From CAYWEM01 sp964457225 (GTDB taxonomy: Bacteria; Acidobacteriota; Aminicenantia; UBA2199): 64,000 nt of DNA. The position numbers and the translations under genes were made by a program. The stretch lies in NCBI GenBank assembly GCA_964457225.1, contig CAYWEM010000007.1, forward strand, positions 62,001 to 126,000, given 5' to 3'. Shown here in pieces: positions 43,523-52,053 of this stretch (position 1 is the first letter of the stretch; each line of letters starts with the position of its first letter). The notes under the pieces are model-generated. The model was not told where the DNA came from. It saw only the letters and a program-made list of their open reading frames with translations, and ran no database searches.

Positions 43523-45523
43523 TCAAATCCGGCGGGTGGCGATCAATTCATGAACTTTAAAGCTGAATTCAACCATGTTGACCGGCTTGAGCAAGACCGG
43601 CAGATCGGGGAAGTCATTGAGATGGTTTTTCCTGCTCTCGGCGGAAATACCGCTGAGCAGCAGCACGGGAATCCCGGGAGAGTGGGCCTTGATGGCGGCA
43701 TAGGCCTGCGGGCCGCTCAGGTGCGGCATGACTATATCGAAAATCAGCAGGTCGATGCGTCGTTCGGCCCTGAAAAAAAGCTGCCTGGCTTCTTCTCCGT
43801 CGGCGGCCAGGATGACTGAGTAACCCAGGCCGCTCAGAAGCTTGTACAGTACTTCCCGGACTGTTTCATCGTCTTCGGCCAGCAGAATGACACCCTTGCC
43901 GCTGGTCAGGTCCTTGCCGGGCTTGAGTTCTTCCCGAGTTTCGGCGGTGATTTGCCGGCTGGGCAGGTAAACATCGAAGCGGGAACCGCAACCCGGTTTG
44001 CTCTTGATCAGTACATAACCCTTGTGCTGCTTGACGATGCCGAAAACCACCGAAAGACCGAGGCCGGTTCCGGTGGACTTGGTGGTGAAGAAAGGCTCGA
44101 AAACCTTGGCCAAGGTCGCCTTGTTCATGCCGCAGCCGTTGTCGCTCACCGTGATCTTGATGTAGGGGCCGGGTTTGAAAAAAGGAAAAGAAGCCAGGAA
44201 TTTGTCGTCGGTTCGGCGTGAACTGATTTTTATTTCCAGGCGGCCGCCCTGGGCCATGGCTTCCCTGGCGTTCACCGCCAGGTTCATGATGACCTGTTCC
44301 AGGGCGCCGGGATCCGCCCAGACGTATCCCGCCGAGGCTGAAACGGAAATCCTCAAGTCGATGTCCGGGCCGACCAGTCTTTCCAGGATGGGCTGGAAAT
44401 TGCGCAGTAATTTTCCGACATGGACCTGGCCCATGTAGAGCATTTGCTGACGGCTGAAGGCCAGTAATTTCTGGGTCAACACCGAGGCTTTTTCAGCCGC
44501 ATCCCGGATTCTGTTCAGCACGCTGGCGGCAGGATCGTTAGCCGCACTGCGCAGCAGGCCCAGTTCGACGTTTCCCAGGATTACGGTCAGCAGGTTGTTG
44601 AAATCGTGGGCCACGCCGCTGGCCAGTAGTCCGACCGCCTCCATTTTCTGGGCTTGAAAGAGTTGTTTTTCAAGCTTGCGTTTCTGGGTTATATCCCTCA
44701 GCATCCCCATTATGAACAACAGCCTGCCATCGCGGTCACGTACCGCGTTGGCCGTGTTCAGGAGGGTCATCAGGCTGCCGTCGCGCCTGCGGGCGATGAT
44801 TTCGTAATCCCTGACGCTTCCCGTCCGTTCAATGGTGCCGGTCAATTCTACGAGTTCCTCCGGGTTCTTGAAAAGCGAGGAAATGCGGGTTTTAAGCATT
44901 TCATCCCGGTCCCGGAAAGCGAATAGTTCTACTCCGGCCCGGTTGATGTCAAGCAGGCGGTCCTGCAGGGAAGCAAAAAAGATGGCGTCCTGGGACTCTT
45001 CGAAGAGAAGCCGGAATTTTTGCTCTGACTCGCGCAGGGATGTTTCCGCCCGCTGTCGTTCGTGTATTTCTTTTTCCAGCGCCGCGGTTCTTTCACGAAT
45101 GCGCTGGTCGAGTTCCTGGTTGAGTTTATGCAGGGCTTCTTCGGCGGTTCTGCGGGCGGTGACGTCGATCAGGCTGCCTTCGTAAAAAGCTATGCCGCCT
45201 TTTGAGTCGGGAACCGCCCGGGCATGATCACTGACCCAGATGACACGGCCGTCGTATCGTCTCAGGCGCATTTCGTAGCTTTGCAGTACCTGGCTGTCTT
45301 GCAGAAGTTTCAACTCCTTTTGCCGCTCCAGCAAGTCCGGGAAAAGCTCGGTCACCCGGATAGCCAGCAGGCTTTCCCGATCCGGGAAGCCGAGTAATTC
45401 CACCAGGGCCGGGTTGGCGTCTATCAGTCTTCCGTCCGGAGTTGTACGGTAGATTCCGATCGGCAGGGCATCTATCAGGTCCTGCCTGGAGATGTTGTCC
45501 TTGGCCGTTTTTGCCGGTTTCAT
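43523..45523 (-). CDS. Hybrid sensor histidine kinase with PAS domains and receiver domain
   Basis: A soluble protein of 666 residues with the same layout as the kinase at 16096-18018. Two PAS domains (SPDGRLIDANP-like pocket in YRTTPDGRLIDANPAL, and LLFEESQDAIFFASLQDRLL) are joined by a coiled coil rich in Glu and Arg (about 135-170). The histidine is in ASGVAHDFNNLL, the ATP site has NLAVNAREAM and GTGLGLSVVFGIV, and the receiver has AEDDE, phospho-acceptor LLIFDIVMP and lysine LLKPV. The ATG at 45523 is my choice; a TTG at 45571 would add 16 residues, and neither has a good ribosome site. Confidence 0.88.
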   Translation of the reverse strand: MKPAKTAKDNISRQDLIDALPIGIYRTTPDGRLIDANPALVELLGFPDRESLLAIRVTELFPDLLERQKELKLLQDSQVLQSYEMRLRRYDGRVIWVSDHARAVPDSKGGIAFYEGSLIDVTARRTAEEALHKLNQELDQRIRERTAALEKEIHERQRAETSLRESEQKFRLLFEESQDAIFFASLQDRLLDINRAGVELFAFRDRDEMLKTRISSLFKNPEELVELTGTIERTGSVRDYEIIARRRDGSLMTLLNTANAVRDRDGRLLFIMGMLRDITQKRKLEKQLFQAQKMEAVGLLASGVAHDFNNLLTVILGNVELGLLRSAANDPAASVLNRIRDAAEKASVLTQKLLAFSRQQMLYMGQVHVGKLLRNFQPILERLVGPDIDLRISVSASAGYVWADPGALEQVIMNLAVNAREAMAQGGRLEIKISSRRTDDKFLASFPFFKPGPYIKITVSDNGCGMNKATLAKVFEPFFTTKSTGTGLGLSVVFGIVKQHKGYVLIKSKPGCGSRFDVYLPSRQITAETREELKPGKDLTSGKGVILLAEDDETVREVLYKLLSGLGYSVILAADGEEARQLFFRAERRIDLLIFDIVMPHLSGPQAYAAIKAHSPGIPVLLLSGISAESRKNHLNDFPDLPVLLKPVNMVEFSFKVHELIATRRI

Positions 45524-45686
45524 CGACTGAAGTCCAGCAGGATATCCCGGCGGCGGAAAAGACAAGGGCAAGCTGAGTTCAAATTGGTCACGATGTTAAG
45601 TATCATTATATCATCAGAAACTCAATTAGTATACGTTTGACGGGACTTCAAGCTTTCCGGGTCCACCAGTTTTTCAGGAAAACCAC

Positions 45687-45715
45687 TTGACAAGATGCTT
45701 CAGTTCGGATATCGT
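45687..45715 (+). promoter_or_regulatory. Promoter of the TetR-RND operon
   Basis: Consensus TTGACA and TATCGT are separated by 17 bases. The predicted transcription start near 45722 falls inside the palindrome at 45719-45733. Confidence 0.65.
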
Positions 45716-45718
45716 AAC

Positions 45719-45733
45719 ATGACCGTTGGTCAT
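45719..45733. promoter_or_regulatory. Likely TetR operator
   Basis: ATGACCGTTGGTCAT is a perfect 6-base inverted repeat around GTT, lying over the transcription start. A repressor bound here would block RNA polymerase, so the TetR protein encoded next probably controls itself and the exporter genes. Confidence 0.6.
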
Positions 45734-45777
45734 AAAATGGCTGATGGTTGATGCCCGACTTTCATTCAGGAGGAGCC

Positions 45778-46434
45778 ATGGGTGTGCTGGAACGCAAGGA
45801 GCGGGAAAAGCAGGAGCGGCGGAAGATAATCGTCAAGGCCGCGGAAAAGATAATCCAGGTCAAGGGAGTTGAAGGCATGACCATGGACGATGTGGCCGTG
45901 TTTGCCGAACTGGGCAAGGGCACCATTTACCTTTATTTCAAAAACAAGGTCGACCTGTTTCATGCCGTGGTCTGCCGCGGCCTGCAAATTCTTTTGAAGG
46001 ATATCCGCCGCGAGGTCGCCGCCCCGGCTTCGGCCATGGAGCGAATGGTGGCCGCCGGCCGGGCTTATTACCGTTTCTGCCTGGATCAACCTCTTTACTT
46101 CAATGCCATGATGCACATGGAAAACATGGATTTTGAAATCGAGGCTCGGCATGAAATGTCCGGGGTGGAATGCTGTGAAAGAGTCAGCGATGAAATATTT
46201 TCCCTGCTGGCTGATCTGGCGGCCGTGGGGGTGGCCGACGGTACTCTGCGGACTGAAATGGACCCGAGAAAACTGGCCGTTCTGCTCTGGGCCCAGATCA
46301 GCGGTGTGGTCAAGATGGTTGCCGCCAAGAGCGATCTTTTTGAAAAACTCTGGGGATTCTCGCCTGAAGAGATGATGGAACTGCAGTTCGGCCTGATCCG
46401 TCGGGCCCTGGCTCCCCGGCCCGGGGAGGCCTGA
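45778..46434 (+). CDS. TetR family transcriptional regulator
   Basis: A 218-residue dimeric repressor. Residues about 9-60 are the TetR DNA-binding domain, with the recognition helix region MTMDDVAVFAELGKGTIYLYFKNK split across the helix-turn-helix. The C-terminal two-thirds form the ligand-binding and dimer part; the ligand is unknown. ATG 45778 has AGGAGG 4 bases upstream; the frame is open 30 bases further up without support. It is the first gene of a four-gene operon with an RND exporter, and a perfect palindrome covers its transcription start. Confidence 0.92.
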   Translation: MGVLERKEREKQERRKIIVKAAEKIIQVKGVEGMTMDDVAVFAELGKGTIYLYFKNKVDLFHAVVCRGLQILLKDIRREVAAPASAMERMVAAGRAYYRFCLDQPLYFNAMMHMENMDFEIEARHEMSGVECCERVSDEIFSLLADLAAVGVADGTLRTEMDPRKLAVLLWAQISGVVKMVAAKSDLFEKLWGFSPEEMMELQFGLIRRALAPRPGEA

Positions 46435-46436
46435 AA

Positions 46437-49289
46437 ATGGCCGGGTTCGAACGCCTGGTGGCCCGCTTTGTGGGCCTGGTGCTGAATCGCCGCCGGACGG
46501 TCCTGGCGTTTACAGTGATGCTGACCCTGTTCTTTTCACTGGGCTTGGGTCGGCTTTACTTCATGAACCAGTTCACTTCCTGGCTGGATCACGATGATCC
46601 GGTGTCTTCGTTGTTTATCGAACTTTCCCGTGAATTCGCCATAAACGAACTGGTGGTGGTGGTGGTCGAATCCCCGGTCCGGGAGATCGACCAGGGGATC
46701 CTGTCCGGGATCGCGGATTTTTCCCGGGAGATACAAAACCTGGAGGAAGTTTCCCGGGTCACTTCACTGAGTACCATGGTTGATATCAGTGCTGATCTCA
46801 GCGGCGACCTGCTGGTTCGCGATCTGCTGGAGGTTGCCGCCGACCTGTCCCCGGAGGAATTCCTGAATTACCTGACGGCCAATGAATTGTACCGAAACCA
46901 GGTGATTTCAGCCAATCGAAAACTGGCCATGGTTTCTGTTTTCATCAAGGGCGAGAGCAACAGTGAGGAAGTGCTGCAGCAAATGATAATGCCGCTGGCC
47001 CGCCGGCATTTCCCCGAGGATGTGAAGCTTCATTTTTCCGGAATGCCGGCCAACGCCCATTATTTAAATCTCTATTCCCTGCAGGATATAAAGATTCTTT
47101 CACCCTTGATCGTACTGCTTATCGCCCTGATCCTGGTTGTGAGTTTTCGTTCCTGGCCGGGCTTGCTCTACCCGTTGCTGACAGTTTCCCTGGCCGCTGT
47201 CTGGACCTTCGGCCTGATAGGTTTCAGCGGCCTCCCGCTGACCTTCGTCACGGCCATAATACCGGTTCTGCTGGTGGCCCTGGGCTCGGCTTACGGCATT
47301 CACCTGGTCAACCGCTACCGCCGGCTGGATCCCCTGGCGGCCGATTACCAGGCGGAATTGCGGGCCGCGACCGGGGAAATATTCGTCCCGGTTCTGCTGG
47401 CCGGCACCACTACTCTGATCGGCTTTCTTTCTTTCAGTACCGCCGGTTTGACCCTGATAGCCAATTTCGGTGTTTTCGCGGCCTGCGGTATTGCTTTCGC
47501 CATGTTCATTTCCCTGACCCTCCTGCCGGTTCTGGCTTCGTGGTTTCCGGCGCGAAGCGGCAAAAAAACCGGACCTGGGGAAATCGGTCCGGCCGGGGCC
47601 CGCATAGTGGCACTGGTGCTGAAGCACCGGCGGCCGGTGTTCTTTTCCTGCCTGCTGCTGATTCTGTTTTGCCTGCTTTTTGTCAGCCGTATCCGCCGCG
47701 AGGTAAACTTCCTGGAGTACTTTCCACGTGATTCACAGGCCTATATCGGCAACAAGGTGGTTGAACAGGATTTTCAGGGTGCCATGCCGGTAATCTGCGA
47801 TATCAGGGCTGCAGATGTCAGAAGCCCGGAAATGCTGCGCCTGGTCCGAAGTACAGAAAACTACCTGTTGGCTTATCCCGGCCTGAGCCGGCCTTTTTCG
47901 CTGGCCTCCCTGCTGGGAGAACTTAACTTCCAGCTCAACGGCCGTTTTGCCCTGCCTGATACTGAAGCCGGAGTCGGGAATCTCTGGTTTTTCATCGAGG
48001 GCCGTGGGGAGTTGGAACAGATTTTGAACCCTGATGACAGCCGCACCCTGGTGTTTTCACGTTTTTCCGATCCCCGCACTCCTGAGCAGAAGCGTTTGCG
48101 TGACTATCTCGAATCCTGGTCAGGCAGGGTTTCAGCAGGTTTTTTCAGTTTCAGTCCGGCCCAAACCGGGGAGTTCGAAGCCGAATTACGCCGCCTTGAG
48201 CGGGACAACCTGGCCCTGGAGGCGGCCTGGCTGCTCAAGGCCTACAGCGGCCGCGATGTTTTTCCGGAAGAACTGCTTCCCGAGCTTGAAGCCTTTTACA
48301 ATGAGCCGCTGAAAAACTCGGAAGAACTGGAGTATGGCCCGCAACTGCTGGCCGATTATTTCGATTCTTCCGAACTCGATTTCGATATCAGCTTTTCGGA
48401 CAAGGAAAGAATCCTGAATGCCCTGAACAACCTGTTGTCATCGGGTGAATTCAGCCGGGAAGAAGTTTTCGAAGCAATGTCCGGCCTGCTTGCCGTTGGA
48501 ATTGATGAGGCTGATCTGGCTTTTCTGGCTGATACACTGGTTTTCAAGGTGGAAGAAGCGGGCATCAACCGCCGGGTCGAGCGGGCTGCCTTGAAGTTGT
48601 TTGAAAGGTACGGATTACAGGATGAAAACCTGCAGAAAAGAATTTCCAGCATTCTCCATGACCTGCTGGATGACCTGGCGGTCCTGCCGGATCCCGGCCC
48701 CCTGCTGGCCGGTCTGGGCCGGAAAATGGAGTTTTCACTGGTCCAGTCGGGAATGCCGGCCCTGATGAGCAGGCTGGACGATTCCCTGTTCAAGGCCCAG
48801 GTGCAGTCACTGGCCCTGGCTTACGGACTTACCCTGGTTTTAATGATCCTGATCTATCGGGATTTCCTGCTCGGACTGCTGGCCACCGCGCCGATAGTCT
48901 TTACCGTGTCCGTGGTTTACGGTTTCCTGGGAATTTTCAATATGAATCTCGATTACGCCACCATGCTGACCGGGGCGGTGGCCATCGGTGTCGGTATAGA
49001 TTACGCCATACACTTCCTGCATTCCAGCATCATTCAGCTCAAGCGGGAGGTCGAATTGGAAGATGCGCTGGCCGCGGCCATGGCTGACAAAGCCCCGGCC
49101 ATTCTGACCAACGCTTTTTCGGTTTTGACCGGATTTGCCGTGCTGCTTTTTTCGTCCATGCTCATTCTGAGAAATTTCGGCGCCACCATGATCGCGGCCA
49201 TGATGCTGGCTGCCTTCGCCACCCTGGTTTTTCTGCCTGCCGCCCTGCTGGTGCTGAGGCGTTTTTTAACTTACAGGAGGAACAAATGA
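46437..49289 (+). CDS. RND/MMPL family exporter
   Basis: A 950-residue inner-membrane protein with the two-fold RND plan: helix 1 at about 20-40, a periplasmic loop, five helices, then a repeat from about 395. The second half has the proton-relay type motif GVGIDYAIHFLHSS; the matching site in the first half, GSAYGIHLVNRY, lacks the aspartate. The second periplasmic loop is enlarged by about 200 mostly helical residues (about 560-760). Such MMPL-type proteins export lipids such as hopanoids. It starts 2 bases after TetR and overlaps the next gene by 4 bases. Confidence 0.9.
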   Translation: MAGFERLVARFVGLVLNRRRTVLAFTVMLTLFFSLGLGRLYFMNQFTSWLDHDDPVSSLFIELSREFAINELVVVVVESPVREIDQGILSGIADFSREIQNLEEVSRVTSLSTMVDISADLSGDLLVRDLLEVAADLSPEEFLNYLTANELYRNQVISANRKLAMVSVFIKGESNSEEVLQQMIMPLARRHFPEDVKLHFSGMPANAHYLNLYSLQDIKILSPLIVLLIALILVVSFRSWPGLLYPLLTVSLAAVWTFGLIGFSGLPLTFVTAIIPVLLVALGSAYGIHLVNRYRRLDPLAADYQAELRAATGEIFVPVLLAGTTTLIGFLSFSTAGLTLIANFGVFAACGIAFAMFISLTLLPVLASWFPARSGKKTGPGEIGPAGARIVALVLKHRRPVFFSCLLLILFCLLFVSRIRREVNFLEYFPRDSQAYIGNKVVEQDFQGAMPVICDIRAADVRSPEMLRLVRSTENYLLAYPGLSRPFSLASLLGELNFQLNGRFALPDTEAGVGNLWFFIEGRGELEQILNPDDSRTLVFSRFSDPRTPEQKRLRDYLESWSGRVSAGFFSFSPAQTGEFEAELRRLERDNLALEAAWLLKAYSGRDVFPEELLPELEAFYNEPLKNSEELEYGPQLLADYFDSSELDFDISFSDKERILNALNNLLSSGEFSREEVFEAMSGLLAVGIDEADLAFLADTLVFKVEEAGINRRVERAALKLFERYGLQDENLQKRISSILHDLLDDLAVLPDPGPLLAGLGRKMEFSLVQSGMPALMSRLDDSLFKAQVQSLALAYGLTLVLMILIYRDFLLGLLATAPIVFTVSVVYGFLGIFNMNLDYATMLTGAVAIGVGIDYAIHFLHSSIIQLKREVELEDALAAAMADKAPAILTNAFSVLTGFAVLLFSSMLILRNFGATMIAAMMLAAFATLVFLPAALLVLRRFLTYRRNK

Positions 49290-50035
49290 AAAAATCCATT
49301 TTTTACCTGTCGGCTCTATTTCTTCTGACTTCGTTTTACCTGTCCGCTGATCAGGGCAACGAGATATTGCGGCAGGTTGAAGAGAGACTTACCGGGGCGG
49401 CCGCCCCCCGGGACATGAGCGCCCGCATGGACATGACCATCACCCGGGGCAATGACAGGCGTGAGAGGCAATTGCTGGCCTGGACCAGGAACAATCCCGG
49501 CGGTGACAACTGGCGGGTCATGAAACTGCAGGCTCCGGCCGATGTCCGGGGCATCGGCCTGCTGGTGCTGGCTGAAGACCAGATGTACGTTTACCTGCCC
49601 GAATTCCGCCGGGTCAGGCGCATAGCTTCAGCCAACCGCAAGGATGCTTTTGTCGGTTCCGATTTTTCCTACGAGGATCTTTCCGCATCCGGTTTCCTGG
49701 AATTCTACGAAGCCCGCCTGCAGAGCAGTGATGAATTTCAGCACGAACTTGAACTGCAGGCCCGTCCGAACAGCGGCAAGCCGTATTCAAAGATACTCAT
49801 GACCGTGTCGGTTGAAACCATGCTGCCGGTCCGCCTGCGCATGTACGACCAGGGCGGCCGACTTTGGAAAGAATGCACCCAGGTTTCCCGGCATATCGGT
49901 AAATATCACGTCGTTAAAGAGTTCACCATGCTCGATCTGCAGAAAAACAGCAAGACCATGCTGGTGCTCAGTGATATTGAGCTGGACCAGGGACTTGACG
50001 ATGAAATCTTCAGTGAACGATTCATCAAGAGGTGA
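49286..50035 (+). CDS. Outer-membrane lipoprotein-sorting (LolA-like) periplasmic protein
   Basis: A 249-residue exported protein with a signal peptide (1-21, ending LSADQ). The body matches the LolA-like family paired with RND exporters (PF17131 type): RMDMTITRGNDRRERQLLAW, then YVYLPEFRRVRRIASANRKD and GSDFSYEDLS. Its half-barrel would carry a hydrophobic cargo across the periplasm. AGGAGG precedes the ATG, which overlaps the exporter stop by 4 bases. No lipobox cysteine is present. Confidence 0.87.
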   Translation: MKKSIFYLSALFLLTSFYLSADQGNEILRQVEERLTGAAAPRDMSARMDMTITRGNDRRERQLLAWTRNNPGGDNWRVMKLQAPADVRGIGLLVLAEDQMYVYLPEFRRVRRIASANRKDAFVGSDFSYEDLSASGFLEFYEARLQSSDEFQHELELQARPNSGKPYSKILMTVSVETMLPVRLRMYDQGGRLWKECTQVSRHIGKYHVVKEFTMLDLQKNSKTMLVLSDIELDQGLDDEIFSERFIKR

Positions 50036-50038
50036 AAC

Positions 50039-51442
50039 ATGATCAGGCTGAAGGCTGCTCTGTGGCCGCTTTTGATTCTGACAATGCTCTCGCCTCTGCA
50101 GGCGGTGGATTTCAGCGGCAAGCTGAACCTCTTTTCCTCACTTTACCTGCTCGGTGAAAACGAAGGCGGTTTCCTGCGGCACCGGGCCGGCGAATTCGCC
50201 ACCCGGCGGCTTGAGGCCATGCTGGGCATAGGCTCCAGGATTTCACCGAAGTTGAGCTGGCACTTGCGGCTCGATGTTTTTGCCGGGACCGCTACCCGGA
50301 TTGACGGCGGGTTGTTCTCAGAAAGCACGCCCCTGGCCGCCCCGCGGGGTGCTGAAAGCCTTGATTTTGCTTTGTACGAGGCTTTTTTCAAAGCTGAGGA
50401 CTTCCTGGTCAGCCGGCTGGATCTGACCGTCGGTAAACAGCGGATTTTCTGGGGGACGGCTGACAAAATAGGAGTACTGGACAATCTGAATCCACTTGAC
50501 CTGGCCCAGTTTTTCACTTTTTCTCCGGAGCATTTCTTCGCCCGCCGACCCCAGACCGCCCTGAATTTTGAATACTATTTCAGCGGCCGTTCCAAACTGC
50601 AGCTGGTGTTGCTGGCGCAGAAACAGTTGTCACCGTTGCCGGCCGGTTTCAACGCCATGGTGCTCGACCTGAGCCCGGGATTCCGTAATCTCAGGGTTTT
50701 TAAAAACTGGGCCGGGGAAAGCCTGTCCACGCTGAACTGGGGCCTGCGTTTAACCGGGGTCCTGTTCAACCTGGACTGGGGGCTCAGCTGGTATCGAGGC
50801 AATCACCAGCTGGCCTACCCGGTCAAGCTCAAGCCGCTGACCGGGGAAATGGTCTTCCTGTATTCCGGTCAGCAAGTACTTGGGCTGGACCTGGCCGGGG
50901 ATGTTTCCGGGATCGGTTTCTGGGCCGAGGCCGGGCTGTTCCTGCCGCAAGCCGTTGAGGCCGCTATCAGTTACGCCATTCTGCTGGAAGGCCGGCCGGT
51001 GGAAGTGGACCTGCGCGGCGACCTGTTTCGCCCGGCTTACCTGAAATGGGTGCTTGGCGCGGATTACCATTTTCCGGCCGGTTTTTATTTTAATCTGCAG
51101 TACTTGCGCGGATTTTTTGACGAAGCCGGTTTCAGTGATTTTGCCAGGGAAAACCTGGGCCGCGACCGGGGTGTTTTCTTCGGTGACCTATCCGATTACC
51201 TGCTGGTCAGCCTGGAAAAAAAGTTCTTTTCCGAAAAGCTGAAAGCCAGGCTGGCCGCCATCGGCGAGTTTCAGCCATCGGGCACCTGCGTACTGCTGCC
51301 CGAAGTCGAATTCCGCCCCAGGGACAACTTCAGCCTGCAGGCGGGACTTTTTGCCCCGCTGGGCAGTAAAAGCGAGGCCAGCCGTTTCCGGGCCATGAAA
51401 AACAACAGCATGGCCTACCTGATGTTCAAACTCGATTTTTAA
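50039..51442 (+). CDS. Outer-membrane beta-barrel protein (DUF1302-like)
   Basis: A 467-residue exported protein with a signal peptide (1-23, ending SPLQAVD). Alternating hydrophobic strands and a C-terminal phenylalanine (MFKLDF) indicate a beta-barrel in the outer membrane. Segments such as VGKQRIFWGTADKIGVLDNL and the strands around it resemble DUF1302/alginate-export-type barrels. GAGGTGAAAC precedes the ATG, 3 bases after the LolA-like stop. With TetR, RND and LolA-like proteins it completes a route from inner to outer membrane. The family assignment is tentative; the barrel call is firm. Confidence 0.78.
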   Translation: MIRLKAALWPLLILTMLSPLQAVDFSGKLNLFSSLYLLGENEGGFLRHRAGEFATRRLEAMLGIGSRISPKLSWHLRLDVFAGTATRIDGGLFSESTPLAAPRGAESLDFALYEAFFKAEDFLVSRLDLTVGKQRIFWGTADKIGVLDNLNPLDLAQFFTFSPEHFFARRPQTALNFEYYFSGRSKLQLVLLAQKQLSPLPAGFNAMVLDLSPGFRNLRVFKNWAGESLSTLNWGLRLTGVLFNLDWGLSWYRGNHQLAYPVKLKPLTGEMVFLYSGQQVLGLDLAGDVSGIGFWAEAGLFLPQAVEAAISYAILLEGRPVEVDLRGDLFRPAYLKWVLGADYHFPAGFYFNLQYLRGFFDEAGFSDFARENLGRDRGVFFGDLSDYLLVSLEKKFFSEKLKARLAAIGEFQPSGTCVLLPEVEFRPRDNFSLQAGLFAPLGSKSEASRFRAMKNNSMAYLMFKLDF

Positions 51443-51497
51443 ACCCGGTGGAGTTTTTCTCACCGGAATCGCAAATCGGGGTTATGGGGAGGTTGAC

Positions 51498-51965
51498 ATG
51501 ATTCGGTCGGTTTGCCTGGCGGCATTGATCCTGCTGCTGTTGCCAGCGGATTCGAACACCGCTGATCATGATTCTCCGGTGGGTTTGTGGCGCACGGTGG
51601 ATGACCGGACCGGGGAAGTCCGCTCCATTATTCGGATCTGGCTGGAGCAAGGCAAGCTTTTCGGTCGGGTGGAAAAGAGCTTCCCGCGGCCCGGAGAACC
51701 GAAAAATCCGCTCTGTGAAAAATGCCCGCCGCCCTTTCGCGGCCGCCCGGTTATAGGCTTGACCTTCATGTGGGATTTCGAGCTTTCCGGAAAAAAGTGG
51801 ATCAACGGCCGGGTGCTTGATCCGGAGGAAGGAAAGATTTACAACTGCGAATTAACCCTGGCTCCGGACGGTCAAAGTCTGAAAGTGTACGGGTATATCC
51901 GCCTGCTGGTCAGGATAGGCCGCAGCCAGACCTGGCTAAGGGCCGATCCAGATTCCCTGGAATAG
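51498..51965 (+). CDS. Exported DUF2147 protein
   Basis: A 155-residue protein with a signal peptide (1-22) and the DUF2147 pattern: GLWRTVDDRTGEVRSIIRIW at the start, the cysteine pair in LCEKCPPPFRGRPVIGL, and WINGRVLDPEEGKIYNCEL. Family members are small periplasmic beta-barrels of unknown function, perhaps lipid-binding. GGGGAGG lies upstream of the ATG. It follows the transport cassette on the same strand after 55 bases and may be co-transcribed. Confidence 0.83.
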   Translation: MIRSVCLAALILLLLPADSNTADHDSPVGLWRTVDDRTGEVRSIIRIWLEQGKLFGRVEKSFPRPGEPKNPLCEKCPPPFRGRPVIGLTFMWDFELSGKKWINGRVLDPEEGKIYNCELTLAPDGQSLKVYGYIRLLVRIGRSQTWLRADPDSLE

Positions 51966-51999
51966 GTTTTTCCTTTTTTTAGGCTGGTATCAGCTTTGT

Positions 52000-52028
52000 T
52001 TGCAAATAATTTCATTTTAAATTACAAT
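52000..52028 (+). promoter_or_regulatory. Promoter of the chemoreceptor gene
   Basis: TTGCAA and TACAAT are separated by 17 bases in an AT-rich stretch. The leader includes AAGGA before ATG 52054. Confidence 0.55.
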
Positions 52029-52053
52029 TCGCAACTCAAATCAAGGAAGTCAA

